Shown piece by piece: positions 8,767-17,274 of a stretch of DNA of 64,000 bases; within the stretch, counting starts at the first letter, position 1; every line of letters starts with the position of its first letter. The notes under the pieces are model-generated. The model was not told where the DNA came from. It saw only the letters and a program-made list of their open reading frames with translations, and made no database searches. The position numbers and the translations under genes were made by a program. The stretch lies in contig NZ_FWFO01000001.1 in assembly GCF_900172225.1 (NCBI RefSeq), positions 1,736,001 through 1,800,000 on the forward strand, given 5' to 3'. This stretch comes from Falsiruegeria litorea R37 (GTDB lineage Bacteria > Pseudomonadota > Alphaproteobacteria > Rhodobacterales > Rhodobacteraceae).

Positions 8767-9595
8767 CCGCGCGGGCCTGGTCCAGCAAAGCAGACAGCAG
8801 ATCAGCCTCTGGATCGCGTGTAATCGGGCCTTTTGCCCGCCAGACAATCGACAGCGCGCATTTGACGGCGGCCCATTGGGCCAGCCGTGGTTCCGGCACA
8901 TTCAGCGCGCCGGCGTAAAGTCCGCGACACCATTCGATCCAGTCGGGATCGCGGATCAGAGCGTGCAGGGCGTAGGGGTGGCGAAAGGCATTGGCCAATT
9001 CATAGCTGATATCCCCATGAAACCCCTTGGCATCCAAAACACGCGCGCCGCTATCGGTCAGGATGACATTCGCATGATGAAGGTCTCCGTGCAGGGGGCG
9101 TTTGTCCGTACCTGTCGCCAACAGATCCCGCGCCAAGGCAATAGCTTCATTTAGCTCACTGCGCAGAGACGGAGGGCAATCGGAACTGCACACCGCCCGC
9201 AGCAGCGGGGCAAGAACCAGCGAAAGCCGAGGCAAATCTCGGTCAATCTGCACGGGGTCGCGGTGCAGTCTGCGCGAAACGTGGGCAAGGGTCTGAGCTG
9301 CGCGTTTGGGATCTTGTATTGCCACATTCGCCAGCGATGGACCATCGAGCCATTCCATCACAACCGCCGGTCCGGCCTCGGTCAGAATGCGCACGGCACC
9401 CCGATCCGTCCAGGCCCGCAGTAGCGCCGCGCCAGCAGCCTCGTTGCCGCGATCGGCGCGCTTGTGAAGCTTGAGAACCGCTTGTGTTCCGTCGGTCTGA
9501 CGCACCCGCCAAAGGCGCGCGCCGACGGTTTCCGCCAACGGCTCGGGGTCGGCCAACCCCAGTCGTGTCAGTGTCTCTTGCAGCGTGTGATGCAT
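8744..9595 (-). CDS. APH(6)/hydroxyurea-kinase-like phosphotransferase
   Basis: The 283-residue protein kinase-like fold enzyme has the catalytic loop [11 protein letters not shown] and the metal-binding segment [22 protein letters not shown]. That pattern is characteristic of the aminoglycoside 6-phosphotransferase/hydroxyurea kinase family. The family phosphorylates small hydroxyl substrates; a chromosomal member in a marine bacterium need not confer drug resistance. The ATG at 9595 ([13 protein letters not shown]) fits the family length better than the upstream extension. It is divergent from prfB (78-bp gap) and overlaps the 3' end of the PBP1A gene by 23 bp. Confidence 0.78.
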   Translation of the reverse strand: MHHTLQETLTRLGLADPEPLAETVGARLWRVRQTDGTQAVLKLHKRADRGNEAAGAALLRAWTDRGAVRILTEAGPAVVMEWLDGPSLANVAIQDPKRAAQTLAHVSRRLHRDPVQIDRDLPRLSLVLAPLLRAVCSSDCPPSLRSELNEAIALARDLLATGTDKRPLHGDLHHANVILTDSGARVLDAKGFHGDISYELANAFRHPYALHALIRDPDWIEWCRGLYAGALNVPEPRLAQWAAVKCALSIVWRAKGPITRDPEADLLSALLDQARAVSTNRPS

Positions 9596-9672
9596 TCGCG
9601 TCTCAGTCACCTTGTAGAGCGTCCCGGCTCTTGGTATCACGCAGGTCTGACCAAGCAAATCGAGACCCGACC

Positions 9673-10800
9673 ATGCGCGCCGAAACCCAGAATATCGTGA
9701 CCGAGATCGAGAAATCCCTGGAGCTGCTGGCTCAGCGGATGGATCACGAAACGGCCGCCTATCGGTTGGAAGAATTCAACGCCCGCGTCGAAGACCCCAA
9801 CCTGTGGGACGACCCCGAGGCGGCGCAAAAGCTGATGCGCGAACGTCAATCGCTGGTCGATGCCATGGACACCTTCAATTCCATCAAGACCGACTTGAGT
9901 GACAACATCGAGCTTATCGAACTTGGCGAGATGGAAGAGGACGCAGAAGTCGTCAAGGACGCCGAAGAGGCGTTGGCTGCTCTCCGCGAGAAGGCGGCGG
10001 AGAAAGAGCTTGAAGCCCTGCTTGATGGCGAGGCTGACAGCAACGACACTTTCCTTGAGATCAACTCGGGTGCCGGTGGCACCGAAAGCTGTGACTGGGC
10101 GTCGATGCTGGCACGGATGTATGTCCGATGGGCCGAGAAAAAGGGCTACAAGGTAGAACTTCAGTCCGAGAGCGCGGGCGAAGAAGCCGGTATTAAATCA
10201 GCGGCTTACAAGATCTCCGGCCACAATGCTTATGGTTGGTTGAAGTCGGAAAGCGGCGTGCATCGCCTGGTGCGGATTTCGCCCTATGACAGCGCCGCCA
10301 AGCGCCACACATCGTTCAGTTCGGTTTGGGTCTATCCGGTGGTCGACGACAACATCGAGATCGAGGTGAACCCCGCCGATATCCGCATCGACACCTACCG
10401 GTCGTCCGGTGCTGGTGGTCAGCACGTGAACACCACCGACTCGGCGGTGCGGATCACGCACAATCCGACCGGCATCGTCGTGACCAGCTCGGAAAAGTCG
10501 CAGCACCAGAACCGCGACATCGCCATGAAAGCCCTGAAATCGCGGCTCTATCAGATGGAGCTGGATCGCCGGAACGCGGACATCAACGCCGCCCACGAGG
10601 CCAAGGGGGATGCCGGGTGGGGCAACCAGATCCGGTCCTATGTCTTGCAGCCCTATCAGATGGTCAAGGACCTGCGCACCAACCACGAGACCTCGGACAC
10701 CAAGGGTGTGCTCGACGGGGATCTGGACGGTTTCATGGCAGCAACGCTGGCGATGGACGTGTCGGGCAAATCCCGCGCCGAGGCGCAGGGCGAAGACTAA
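9673..10800 (+). CDS. prfB: Peptide chain release factor 2
   Basis: This 375-residue class I release factor carries the universal GGQ tripeptide in [20 protein letters not shown] (hydrolysis of peptidyl-tRNA) and the RF2-type domain with [15 protein letters not shown]. It recognises UGA and UAA stops. The reading frame is continuous from ATG 9673, so the programmed +1 frameshift known from E. coli prfB is not present here. It follows the PBP1A gene as in other Rhodobacteraceae, but the phosphotransferase gene lies between on the opposite strand. Confidence 0.96.
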   Translation: MRAETQNIVTEIEKSLELLAQRMDHETAAYRLEEFNARVEDPNLWDDPEAAQKLMRERQSLVDAMDTFNSIKTDLSDNIELIELGEMEEDAEVVKDAEEALAALREKAAEKELEALLDGEADSNDTFLEINSGAGGTESCDWASMLARMYVRWAEKKGYKVELQSESAGEEAGIKSAAYKISGHNAYGWLKSESGVHRLVRISPYDSAAKRHTSFSSVWVYPVVDDNIEIEVNPADIRIDTYRSSGAGGQHVNTTDSAVRITHNPTGIVVTSSEKSQHQNRDIAMKALKSRLYQMELDRRNADINAAHEAKGDAGWGNQIRSYVLQPYQMVKDLRTNHETSDTKGVLDGDLDGFMAATLAMDVSGKSRAEAQGED

Positions 10801-10806
10801 GCGGTT

Positions 10807-10866
10807 TGGGGGCGCTGCCCCGCCGCCTTTGGCGACTCCCCCGGAGTACTTTTGAAAAGATGAAAT
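10807..10866 (+). repeat. GC-rich 3'-flanking repeat (CCCCCGGAGTA... type)
   Basis: Directly after prfB lies GGGGGCGCTGCCCC followed by a GCCGCC-TTT-GGCG mini-hairpin, then CTCCCCCGGAGTACTTTTG and AAAAGATGAAA. From memory, very similar strings follow many genes in Rhodobacteraceae genomes. Only one copy is visible here, so the repeat status rests on prior knowledge rather than on this window. Confidence 0.5.
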
Positions 10867-10983
10867 AGCGGGTTTCTCTGGGTTGGCGGGGCCTGGGAAA
10901 AGATTCATTTGAACTGTGGGTTTTAATGGGGATTCCGCGTCGCTAGGCTGCTTTTGAGCAAGAGGAGCCCGGGGGGACGTGGG

Positions 10984-12408
10984 ATGGAGTTGAACCAGGT
11001 ATCGGCTGTTGAGCTGGTGGCGGATTTGCAGGCTGGACGGCTGACGGCTGCGGCGCTGATGCAGGCCACGTTGGAGCGGATTGCCGAGGTGAATGGCGAG
11101 GTGAACGCCATTGTGGCGCTGCGTCCGGCGGATGACCTGATGCAGGAGGCTGAGGCGGCGGACCGCGCAGACGCACGGGGGCCGCTGCACGGTTTGCCGA
11201 TTGCGATCAAGGATCTGGTCAATGTGGCAGGCATCGCCTCAACCAGCGGTTCGCCCGCGCTCAAGGATTTTGTACCCGAAACGGATGATGAACTGGCCAG
11301 GCGGTTGCGGGCGACTGGGGCCATTGTGATCGGCAAAACCAACACGCCTGAATTTGGGCTGGGATCGCATACGTTCAACCCGGTTTATGGGGCGACCTTG
11401 AACCCCTATGATGCGACGCGGAGCTGCGGTGGCTCTTCGGGGGGCGCGGCGGTGGCTTTGGCGACAGGCATGCTGGCCTTGGCGGATGGGTCCGACATGA
11501 TGGGGTCGTTGCGCAATCCTGCGGCCTGGAACAACGTCTACGGGTTGCGGCCCAGTTGGGGGCGGGTGCCGTCTGAACCGACGGGAGAGATGTTTCTTCA
11601 TCAGCTGTCCACGCTTGGTCCCATGGCGCGCAGCCCCGAGGATATCGGTCTGTTGTTGGACGTTCTTTCAGGCCCTGATCCACGTCACCCTCATGGAACA
11701 ACAAGCGCGGCCGCGTCCCCGGTCACACCCTGTGGCACAGAGGGTTTGCGCATCGGCTGGCTTGGGGACTGGGGCGGCGCGATCCCGATGGAGGATGGGA
11801 TCCTTGCGCTCTGCGAAAAGGCGCTTGGCGTGTTCTCAGACTTCGGGTGCCAAGTGGAACTGGTGCCGCCCCCGTTCTCTGCCGAAGAGATGTGGAACAG
11901 TTGGATCGATCTGCGGTCCTGGGCGGTGTCGAACTCGCTTGGGGCCCTCTACGATGCACAGGCCGAGCTCAAGGACAGCGCGATCTGGGAAATCGAGCGG
12001 GGACTGGAGATGAGCGGCAGGCAGATCCAGCACGCCAGCGCGATCCGGTCGAATTGGTTTCGGTGTGCCGCCGAGCTATTCGAGCGGTATGACGCGCTGG
12101 TGCTGCCGTCGGCGCAAATCTGGCCGTTTGACGTAACCCAACCGTATCCGACGCAGATCAATGGGGTTGCGATGGATACGTATCATCGCTGGATGCAGGT
12201 CACGGTGCCGGTCAGCTTGATCGGCCTGCCTGCTTTGGCCATGCCTGCGGGGTTTGGCACTGGCGGATTGCCCATGGGGATGCAGATGTTTGGCAAGCGC
12301 GGGAGTGATGCAAATTTGCTCGCTTTGGGGGCGGCCTATCACGCGGCAACACAGTGGCCGCAATCCAGACCTGCGCGACCAAACCAAACGAAGGAAGCAA
12401 AACAGTGA
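10984..12408 (+). CDS. Amidase signature (AS) family hydrolase
   Basis: The 474-residue AS-family enzyme has the Ser-cis-Ser-Lys triad. Lys is in LPIAIKDL, the cis-Ser in CGGSSGGAA, and the nucleophile Ser in the [12 protein letters not shown] block. Members hydrolyse amide bonds in small molecules; the substrate cannot be assigned. There is no GatB or GatC nearby, so it is not called GatA. ATG 10984 is preceded by a purine-rich GAGGAGCCCGGGGGG stretch. Its TGA overlaps the GTG start of the next gene (GTGA), indicating a two-gene unit. Confidence 0.88.
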   Translation: MELNQVSAVELVADLQAGRLTAAALMQATLERIAEVNGEVNAIVALRPADDLMQEAEAADRADARGPLHGLPIAIKDLVNVAGIASTSGSPALKDFVPETDDELARRLRATGAIVIGKTNTPEFGLGSHTFNPVYGATLNPYDATRSCGGSSGGAAVALATGMLALADGSDMMGSLRNPAAWNNVYGLRPSWGRVPSEPTGEMFLHQLSTLGPMARSPEDIGLLLDVLSGPDPRHPHGTTSAAASPVTPCGTEGLRIGWLGDWGGAIPMEDGILALCEKALGVFSDFGCQVELVPPPFSAEEMWNSWIDLRSWAVSNSLGALYDAQAELKDSAIWEIERGLEMSGRQIQHASAIRSNWFRCAAELFERYDALVLPSAQIWPFDVTQPYPTQINGVAMDTYHRWMQVTVPVSLIGLPALAMPAGFGTGGLPMGMQMFGKRGSDANLLALGAAYHAATQWPQSRPARPNQTKEAKQ

Positions 12409-13184
12409 CCAAACCTTTTGGTGTGCCCTCCATGTATCCGGTGACTATGGCGATGCTGCGTCAGGCGCTCGCTCAGGGGTGGTCGGATTTTCTTAAGGCT
12501 CCGCTCTATGGGCTGCTGTTCTCTGGTGTCTATGTTGCGGCAGGGTGGGCGATGTATTGGATCACGGTCAGCACAGGTACCACATTCTGGCTGGTCTTGG
12601 CCGCGATCGGGTTTCCGCTGATTGGGCCATTTGCGGCTGTCGGCCTCTATGAGGTGTCACACCGGTTGAAACTAGGGCAGCCGCTGGAGTTTGGGGCGAT
12701 CTTGGGTGTCGTGGTACAGCAGAGCCGACGCCAACTGCCGTCGATCTGTGCAATCATCGTGGTCGTGTTCCTGTTTTGGTTTTTCCTGGGTCACATGATC
12801 TTTGCCCTGTTTCTGGGGCTGTCCACCATGACCAACATTTCATCGTCGTTCGAGGTTTTCTTGACGCTCAACGGGCTCACGATGCTGGCCTTTGGGACCG
12901 TGGTAGGGGCGCTTTTTGCGTTGCTGCTTTACATGATCACGGTGTTGTCCATTCCGATGCTGCTGGACCGTGAGTTGGACTTCGTCACCGCAATGATCTC
13001 GAGCTTTGCTTACGTCAAAACCAACCCGGTGGTTATGCTGGGGTGGGCGGCATTCATTGCACTGGTTACATTCGCGGCCCTGATCCCCGGCTTTCTGGGG
13101 TTGTGTTTGGTGCTGCCCTGGCTGGGACACGCAAGCTGGCACTTATACGAGCTGATCACAACTGATCCCGCGATCCAAAGCTGA
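12405..13184 (+). CDS. DUF2189-family multi-pass membrane protein
   Basis: The 259-residue inner-membrane protein has about six hydrophobic segments (for example around residues 32-55, 60-80, 108-135, 150-185 and 210-240). The polar N-terminus and the [20 protein letters not shown] opening resemble the DUF2189 family. The function is unknown. The GTG start at 12405 overlaps the amidase stop by 4 bp, so it is co-translated with the amidase. A role in uptake or in housing the amidase substrate would be guesswork. Confidence 0.75.
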   Translation: MTKPFGVPSMYPVTMAMLRQALAQGWSDFLKAPLYGLLFSGVYVAAGWAMYWITVSTGTTFWLVLAAIGFPLIGPFAAVGLYEVSHRLKLGQPLEFGAILGVVVQQSRRQLPSICAIIVVVFLFWFFLGHMIFALFLGLSTMTNISSSFEVFLTLNGLTMLAFGTVVGALFALLLYMITVLSIPMLLDRELDFVTAMISSFAYVKTNPVVMLGWAAFIALVTFAALIPGFLGLCLVLPWLGHASWHLYELITTDPAIQS

Positions 13185-13234
13185 CCACAAACGCAACAGA
13201 GGTTCCCAGGTTCCATCCAATTGCGACAAGAGAG

Positions 13235-13314
13235 GCTCATGCGGGCTCTGCCTGCATGAGCCCGGCCCAACGGGAGGAGATGACCCGCAAGGGGCATCGA
13301 CGACGGGCGGGAGC
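13235..13314 (-). repeat. Dispersed intergenic repeat, copy B, with terminal hairpin
   Basis: The 55-bp core is at 13260-13314 on the minus strand, read as GCTCCCGCCCGTCGTCGATG and ending CTCCCGTTGGGCCGGGC. It is followed by a hairpin at 13235-13261 (GCTCATGC paired with GCATGAGC, inner GGC/GCC). The hairpin differs in sequence from that of copy A but keeps the fold. It lies between the convergent ends of the DUF2189 gene and the 74-residue gene. Confidence 0.8.
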
Positions 13315-13335
13315 GGCCCCGCCTTGCCGTGCACC

Positions 13336-13560
13336 TCAGAGAGGGGTGCCGACCTCGCGTCCGTGCGCGGCCAGACGGCGGCGCAGGTCATCGGCTGCGG
13401 GCAAGCCCAGTTCCAAGGCAAAGACCATCGCGTGCGTCAGATAGAAACACGCGCTGTCGGTGTCGTCTGCCTGGTCAGCCGCCTCGGCGTAAAGGGCGAC
13501 CAACGCCGCCCTGTCATTTGTTGCATGTGCGGCCAGAAGTCGGTCGTTCAGGTCGCTCAT
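13336..13560 (-). CDS. Small hypothetical protein co-encoded with Rieske oxygenase
   Basis: The product is 74 residues, acidic and helical (MSDLNDRLLAAHATNDRAALVALYAEAADQ reads as TPR-like helices), with a conserved-looking middle ACFYLTHAMVFALELG. I recognise no family. The ATG at 13560 overlaps the TGA of the upstream Rieske gene (ATGA), so it is translationally coupled and likely a functional partner of the oxygenase (inference). Confidence 0.65.
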   Translation of the reverse strand: MSDLNDRLLAAHATNDRAALVALYAEAADQADDTDSACFYLTHAMVFALELGLPAADDLRRRLAAHGREVGTPL

Positions 13561-14714
13561 TCCGCAGCTTTCAAACCCCGATAGGTCTGCAGCTTGTTTG
13601 CGACCCAATCGTGGAACACATGGGTCGGACCGTCCATCGCAGGCGAGAAACGGCCACCGTCAAAGCCAGGTGCCGCGCGCCCCTTTTGCATGCCTTCCAC
13701 GACAAAGATGTCCTCTTCAAACACCACCTTCCACTGATCCGTGTTCCTGCGGCGCAATTCGGGATCCGTATCCTGGGTCGTATAGTACAGATGCACGTTC
13801 TCAACGGTCTTGTTCTGCGCCTCGGGCACCAGAACGATGGCAAAGCTGTGATCGCGGTGCACACCCAGCAGGACATTGGGGTAGACCGCGATGTACTCGG
13901 CCGCCGTGTCCCATTTGTCGCTCAAGCCCTCGAAATCGGCAAAGACCTCGCCGTTGTCGCCAGCCAGCTGACGATAGACCAGTGTCCCTTGGCCGGAATA
14001 GGCGCCGGGGTGTTCGATGTGATAGTGATCTTCAAGCCGGGAGTAGCTGTTCAATCCCGGGTGCACCCAGGGCAGGTGATAACTTTCACAGTAGTTCTCG
14101 ACCGCCAGTTTCCAGTTGCAGTTCACCTGCAGCTGAAACTTGCTGTCGTCACCACCGTGATAGATCGGTTTGTCGAACTCGGACCAGCGTTGCAGCAGGT
14201 CGGCATGCACCTCTTCGAACTCTGGCGCAGCGCCCGAGATGTTGATCCAGACCACGCCCATCCAGATGTGGCTGCGCACTTCGATCAGGCCCAGGGTGTC
14301 GCGGTCGATGCCCTCATGGGTGTTTTGACCCGGCCCGCCGACATGCGGGGTCGACACCAGGCGCCCTTGAGTCGAATAGCACCAGCTGTGATAGGGGCAG
14401 CGAATGGCGCCTTCAATCTTGCGCGGCTCTTCGACCAGAATCATGCCACGGTGGCGGCAGATGTTTTGGAACACGCGCACGACGCCTTCGCGGTCCCGCA
14501 GCAGAAGCAGGGGCATGCCCAGAAACGTCAGGGGGACTGCATCCCCAGCTTCGGGTACGTCAGCCGTGACCGCAAGGCCGGCCCAGCCTTCGGCCAACAG
14601 CGCCTGGCTTTCTTCGGCAAAGACAGTAGGGTCGGTGTAATGGGCGTTCGGCAGGCCGTTGGCACGTTCAATCGGCTGGATCACGTCCGAGAGGGTGGTT
14701 GTGGCTGTTGTCAT
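13557..14714 (-). CDS. Rieske non-heme iron oxygenase, alpha subunit
   Basis: The product is 385 residues. The Rieske [2Fe-2S] ligands are C86-x-H88 (CRHRG) and C106-x2-H109 (CPYHSW). The catalytic mononuclear iron region shows NWKLAVENYCESYHLPWVHPG with the two-His motif. It is closest in feel to the quaternary-ammonium and carnitine/glycine-betaine monooxygenase group, but the substrate is not assignable and no reductase gene lies nearby. GGAG sits 6 nt before ATG 14714. The gene follows an XRE regulator on the same strand, with a 34-bp palindrome in between, which suggests dedicated control. Confidence 0.88.
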   Translation of the reverse strand: MTTATTTLSDVIQPIERANGLPNAHYTDPTVFAEESQALLAEGWAGLAVTADVPEAGDAVPLTFLGMPLLLLRDREGVVRVFQNICRHRGMILVEEPRKIEGAIRCPYHSWCYSTQGRLVSTPHVGGPGQNTHEGIDRDTLGLIEVRSHIWMGVVWINISGAAPEFEEVHADLLQRWSEFDKPIYHGGDDSKFQLQVNCNWKLAVENYCESYHLPWVHPGLNSYSRLEDHYHIEHPGAYSGQGTLVYRQLAGDNGEVFADFEGLSDKWDTAAEYIAVYPNVLLGVHRDHSFAIVLVPEAQNKTVENVHLYYTTQDTDPELRRRNTDQWKVVFEEDIFVVEGMQKGRAAPGFDGGRFSPAMDGPTHVFHDWVANKLQTYRGLKAAE

Positions 14715-14786
14715 GTCTGGCTCCATACTCTTGAAAACCAGAAACCACGAACCGGCAACGTCAGCCGTTCAATCAGCGACGCCGAA

Positions 14787-14820
14787 TTGCAGGAAACGAC
14801 ATAGGTGTCGATTCCTGCAA
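14787..14820. promoter_or_regulatory. 34-bp palindrome upstream of the Rieske operon
   Basis: TTGCAGGAA (14787-14795) pairs with TTCCTGCAA (14812-14820), and inside it CGACA pairs with TGTCG around a TAGG centre; only the A/A at 14796/14811 breaks the symmetry. No T-tract follows on the transcribed strand, so a simple terminator of the XRE gene is less likely than an operator or a structured leader of the Rieske mRNA. Confidence 0.65.
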
Positions 14821-14839
14821 GCCATGAGTGAGTGGTGCC

Positions 14840-15637
14840 CTATCTGAACGGATCTTGTGGTTGTAGCAGACGCCGATGGAACGGCATCAGGTCCTCTTCG
14901 GACACGAACCCGGATGTGCGTGCGGCCTGGAAAACACTCTGGCGCTCGGTGCCAAGATGCTCGTACACCATCCGCGCGGCACGTGTGCCGGTGACGCTTT
15001 CGCGAACCGTGCGGGTCACATAGCCGACCCAGAAGTTGTTCTCGAACGAGGCCACGCGAGACAGATAGTTGAACGAGCATGTCATGGCCTTGCGGCGAGA
15101 GATGACAAGGGCGACCCCATCCTCTTGCCGCGTAACAAAGCCGCGAAACTCGCGTGTTCGATTGTCTGTCGGCAAACCTTGTTGGGCCATTGCCTCCTTG
15201 GCTTCATAGCCTCTGACATATGTCTGGTTTTCGAACCTATAGACGTAGACCAAGCCAACGATGAAGCGGGCATCGTTGACAAAGCTACGTCGTGAGAACC
15301 GATAGAACCCACTTGGAAAGGCCTCTTCCGGCAGGTTGTTGACACCCGCACCAAAGAACTCGCCCAAGACCGGGCCATTCAGGATATGCCCCTGGGACGG
15401 GATGTCCGCGACGGGATCAAGAAGGATGCGCGCATCAACGTCAAAGAAGACGCAGATGCGCTCCAGTACATCTGGTCTTGGAAAGCTTTCCCCGGACAAG
15501 TAGCGGTTGAACTGTGTCCTGTTGATGCCCAACCTCCGAGATAACTCGGAAATTGAAGGGTATTGCCGGGCAAGGAGGCGCAAGTTTTCCCCAAACATAT
15601 TGCGCAACTCCGCCGGCGTGCGTGTTGACTTGGTCAT
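14840..15637 (-). CDS. XRE-family transcriptional regulator with large C-terminal domain
   Basis: The product is 265 residues. The N-terminal Cro/C1-type HTH (ENLRLLARQYPSISELSRRLGINRTQFNRYLSG region) is followed by a ~190-residue domain of unknown family, likely for ligand sensing. The start is taken as ATG 15637; an ATG at 15661 would add eight residues. It lies between the Rieske operon (same strand, downstream) and a divergent cold-shock-like gene. Two 18-bp palindromes upstream of it, 22 bp apart centre to centre, are candidate binding sites. Control of the Rieske genes and of itself is inferred from position only. Confidence 0.82.
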   Translation of the reverse strand: MTKSTRTPAELRNMFGENLRLLARQYPSISELSRRLGINRTQFNRYLSGESFPRPDVLERICVFFDVDARILLDPVADIPSQGHILNGPVLGEFFGAGVNNLPEEAFPSGFYRFSRRSFVNDARFIVGLVYVYRFENQTYVRGYEAKEAMAQQGLPTDNRTREFRGFVTRQEDGVALVISRRKAMTCSFNYLSRVASFENNFWVGYVTRTVRESVTGTRAARMVYEHLGTERQSVFQAARTSGFVSEEDLMPFHRRLLQPQDPFR

Positions 15638-15724
15638 TTGTGCCCCAGCACTAAGTTTCATTCTACATCAAAAAACGCAAAAGCGGACGAGTGGAGACCG
15701 CTTTTAAACCAAATATCGCACCAT

Positions 15725-15764
15725 TGACGCCTTTAAGCGTCATGTGGGACGCCTAATTGCGTCA
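15725..15764. promoter_or_regulatory. Tandem 18-bp palindromic operator candidates
   Basis: Site 1 at 15725-15742 is TGACGC-CTTTAA-GCGTCA. Site 2 at 15747-15764 is GGACGC-CTAATT-GCGTCA. Their centres are 22 bp (two helical turns) apart, in the divergent region between the XRE gene and the cold-shock-like gene. A third match, CGACGC-TAATTT-GCGTCA, lies at 49760-49777 upstream of the RTX gene. The arrangement is typical of cooperative dimer binding. Confidence 0.7.
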
Positions 15765-15861
15765 CAAAGCTATCGACGTAGACACAAAAAGCAATAGCAA
15801 GACGCGTAAATAAGCATGTTTGTGGCACCGATTTTGTCCCAATCTTAAGGAAAACTATAGA

Positions 15862-16254
15862 ATGGAACGGAATATGTTTGGTGTAGTTCTCTGGAGCGAT
15901 CCGACGGACCGCAAAGCTGTCATCTGGTGCGAAGATCAAGGTGACCTGGCATTCTATCGTCACACTGACGTCACACAAAATTTGACGCTGGAAGCAGGCG
16001 ATTGGGTCCAATTTGACCTAGAGATGCAACGACAGCAACGGTTTGCTTGCAATCCAAGGTTGATCCAAGGGGGCGCATGCCGATCGCTGCCGGATATGCT
16101 GATGGCAGCGGGCACCGAAGCAAGCACAAGAGAGGCCGATGCGGAAAATGCGGATATGCATCCTCAGGCACATACGGCTCAGATAATTCCGTTTGCGGCA
16201 ACGAATCGGGCAGTTGTACCCGAAGTTGTCTTGAACAAGGCCTGTCGCGCCTAA
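15862..16254 (+). CDS. Cold-shock-domain-like small protein
   Basis: The product is 130 residues. The first ~70 residues follow the spacing of a cold shock domain: FGVVLWSDPTDRKAVIWCED, then DLAFYRHTDV at the RNP2 position, then LEAGDWVQFDLE, then ACNPRLI. The canonical aromatic RNP1/RNP2 residues are only partly kept. The remaining ~60 residues are low-complexity and acidic to polar. AAGGA lies about 11 nt before ATG 15862. It is divergent from the XRE gene, sharing the operator region. The assignment to the OB/CSD fold is my inference from pattern, not from a profile search. Confidence 0.55.
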   Translation: MERNMFGVVLWSDPTDRKAVIWCEDQGDLAFYRHTDVTQNLTLEAGDWVQFDLEMQRQQRFACNPRLIQGGACRSLPDMLMAAGTEASTREADAENADMHPQAHTAQIIPFAATNRAVVPEVVLNKACRA

Positions 16255-16267
16255 GCAACAGGCCTTG
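16236..16267. terminator. Hairpin between convergent genes
   Basis: CAAGGCCTGT (16236-16245) is perfectly complementary to ACAGGCCTTG (16258-16267), with a 12-nt loop that contains the TAA of the upstream gene. It lies between the cold-shock-like gene (+) and ilvH (-). No strong U-tract follows on either strand. Confidence 0.5.
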
Positions 16268-16280
16268 ATCCTTGTCAGTG

Positions 16281-16841
16281 TCAGTCGCCGCGCAGCAATG
16301 CGGCGACACCGGTCCGGGCAATCTCGGCCAGACCCAGGGGGCGCATCAGATCGGCGAATGCGTCAATCTTGTCTGGTGCGCCTGTGATTTCAAAGACAAA
16401 CGAATTCAGCGTGCTGTCGACCACGTTGGCGCGGAAAATATCTGCTAGCCGCAACGCTTCGACGCGCTTTTCACCATCGCCCACGACTTTCAACATCGCC
16501 AGTTCACGCTCGACTGAGGGGCCTTCGACGGTCAGGTCATGAACATCATGCACTGATACAATGCGCCCGAGCTGCGCCTTGATCTGCTCGATCACCTGAG
16601 GCGTGCCTGTGGTCACAATGGTAATCCGGCTCAGGTGGCCGGTGTGATCCACCTCGGCCACGGTAAGGCTTTCGATGTTGTAACCACGGCCTGAGAAGAG
16701 GCCAATGACACGGGCCAGAACACCGGGTTCGTTTTCCACCAGCACGGCGATGGTGTGGCGTTCCTGAACATCCGAAAAGTTCGGACGCAGGTTATAGGCG
16801 GAATGGCGCGTTGCGCCTTTTTTGATGTGTAGGGCAGACAT
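16281..16841 (-). CDS. ilvH: Acetolactate synthase small (regulatory) subunit
   Basis: The 186-residue ACT-domain subunit is recognised by HTIAVLVENEPGVLARVIGLFSGRGYNIESLTV and a C-terminal segment ending GLAEIARTGVAALLRGD. It binds valine and stimulates the catalytic IlvI subunit in branched-chain amino acid synthesis. The start at 16841 gives MSALHIKKG and the normal length. It is separated from ilvI by an unusual opposite-strand gene (16909-17274), whereas the two subunits are usually adjacent. Confidence 0.95.
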   Translation of the reverse strand: MSALHIKKGATRHSAYNLRPNFSDVQERHTIAVLVENEPGVLARVIGLFSGRGYNIESLTVAEVDHTGHLSRITIVTTGTPQVIEQIKAQLGRIVSVHDVHDLTVEGPSVERELAMLKVVGDGEKRVEALRLADIFRANVVDSTLNSFVFEITGAPDKIDAFADLMRPLGLAEIARTGVAALLRGD

Positions 16842-16908
16842 TTGTTTGTCCTTTCGATATTCCCAATCCGTATCTTTGGGCGTTGTGCGTGGTTTACGGA
16901 GAGATGAA

Positions 16909-17274
16909 ATGTTGAATTTGGGCAAGGTTAGTATTGAGGCCTACCTTGACGAAGTTAGAGACACGGCGTCCAAGGAATTGATACATCACTTGATCGAGAG
17001 CCAAACTTTTGGTGTGCAGCCACTCAAGCAACAGGCCTTGGTCCTTTACAAAGACGAAAAGGTGGGAGGTTACAACAAGAGGGACAACCATTGGTTCCTT
17101 AGGGTTAAATCCCTCATAAGGAACAAGGAACTGCAGAAGCGCCCCTGGAGCATTCCCCTCGGTTTCCACTGGCGTAATCACCCTGCGTCTAACCCTCATC
17201 TCTATGTAAAAGGTCCGAAGGCGGCTTCAGTCTTTCTTGACGCCCTCGAACACCTATTTCGAGACTCAAGCTGA
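16909..17274 (+). CDS. Hypothetical protein encoded antisense between ilvI and ilvH
   Basis: The product is 121 residues, not recognised. The composition is that of a real folded protein (YLDEVRDTASKELIHHLIESQTFG.., HWFLRVKSLIRNKELQ.., a C-terminal amphipathic helix). The DNA is visibly AT-richer than the flanking ilv genes. It starts 68 bp from the ilvH start on the opposite strand, and its stop abuts the ilvI stop (17274/17275). The ilvIH transcript must therefore read through it in antisense. Acquisition by insertion is likely (inference). A 21-bp string inside it (17026-17046) recurs with one change at 16253-16273. Confidence 0.6.
   Translation: MLNLGKVSIEAYLDEVRDTASKELIHHLIESQTFGVQPLKQQALVLYKDEKVGGYNKRDNHWFLRVKSLIRNKELQKRPWSIPLGFHWRNHPASNPHLYVKGPKAASVFLDALEHLFRDSS

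Noticed and set aside
7216-8901. 561-codon antisense frame opposite the PBP1A gene
   Set aside because: Same shadow effect; the composition is not protein-like and PBP1A motifs on the other strand are decisive.
8744-9595. Acquired antibiotic-resistance gene
   Set aside because: The APH(6)-like family signature is present, but the gene has host-like composition and a core neighbourhood, with no mobile element nearby.
9673-10800. Programmed +1 frameshift in prfB
   Set aside because: The frame is uninterrupted from the start codon; no in-frame UGA or slippery site near the 5' end.
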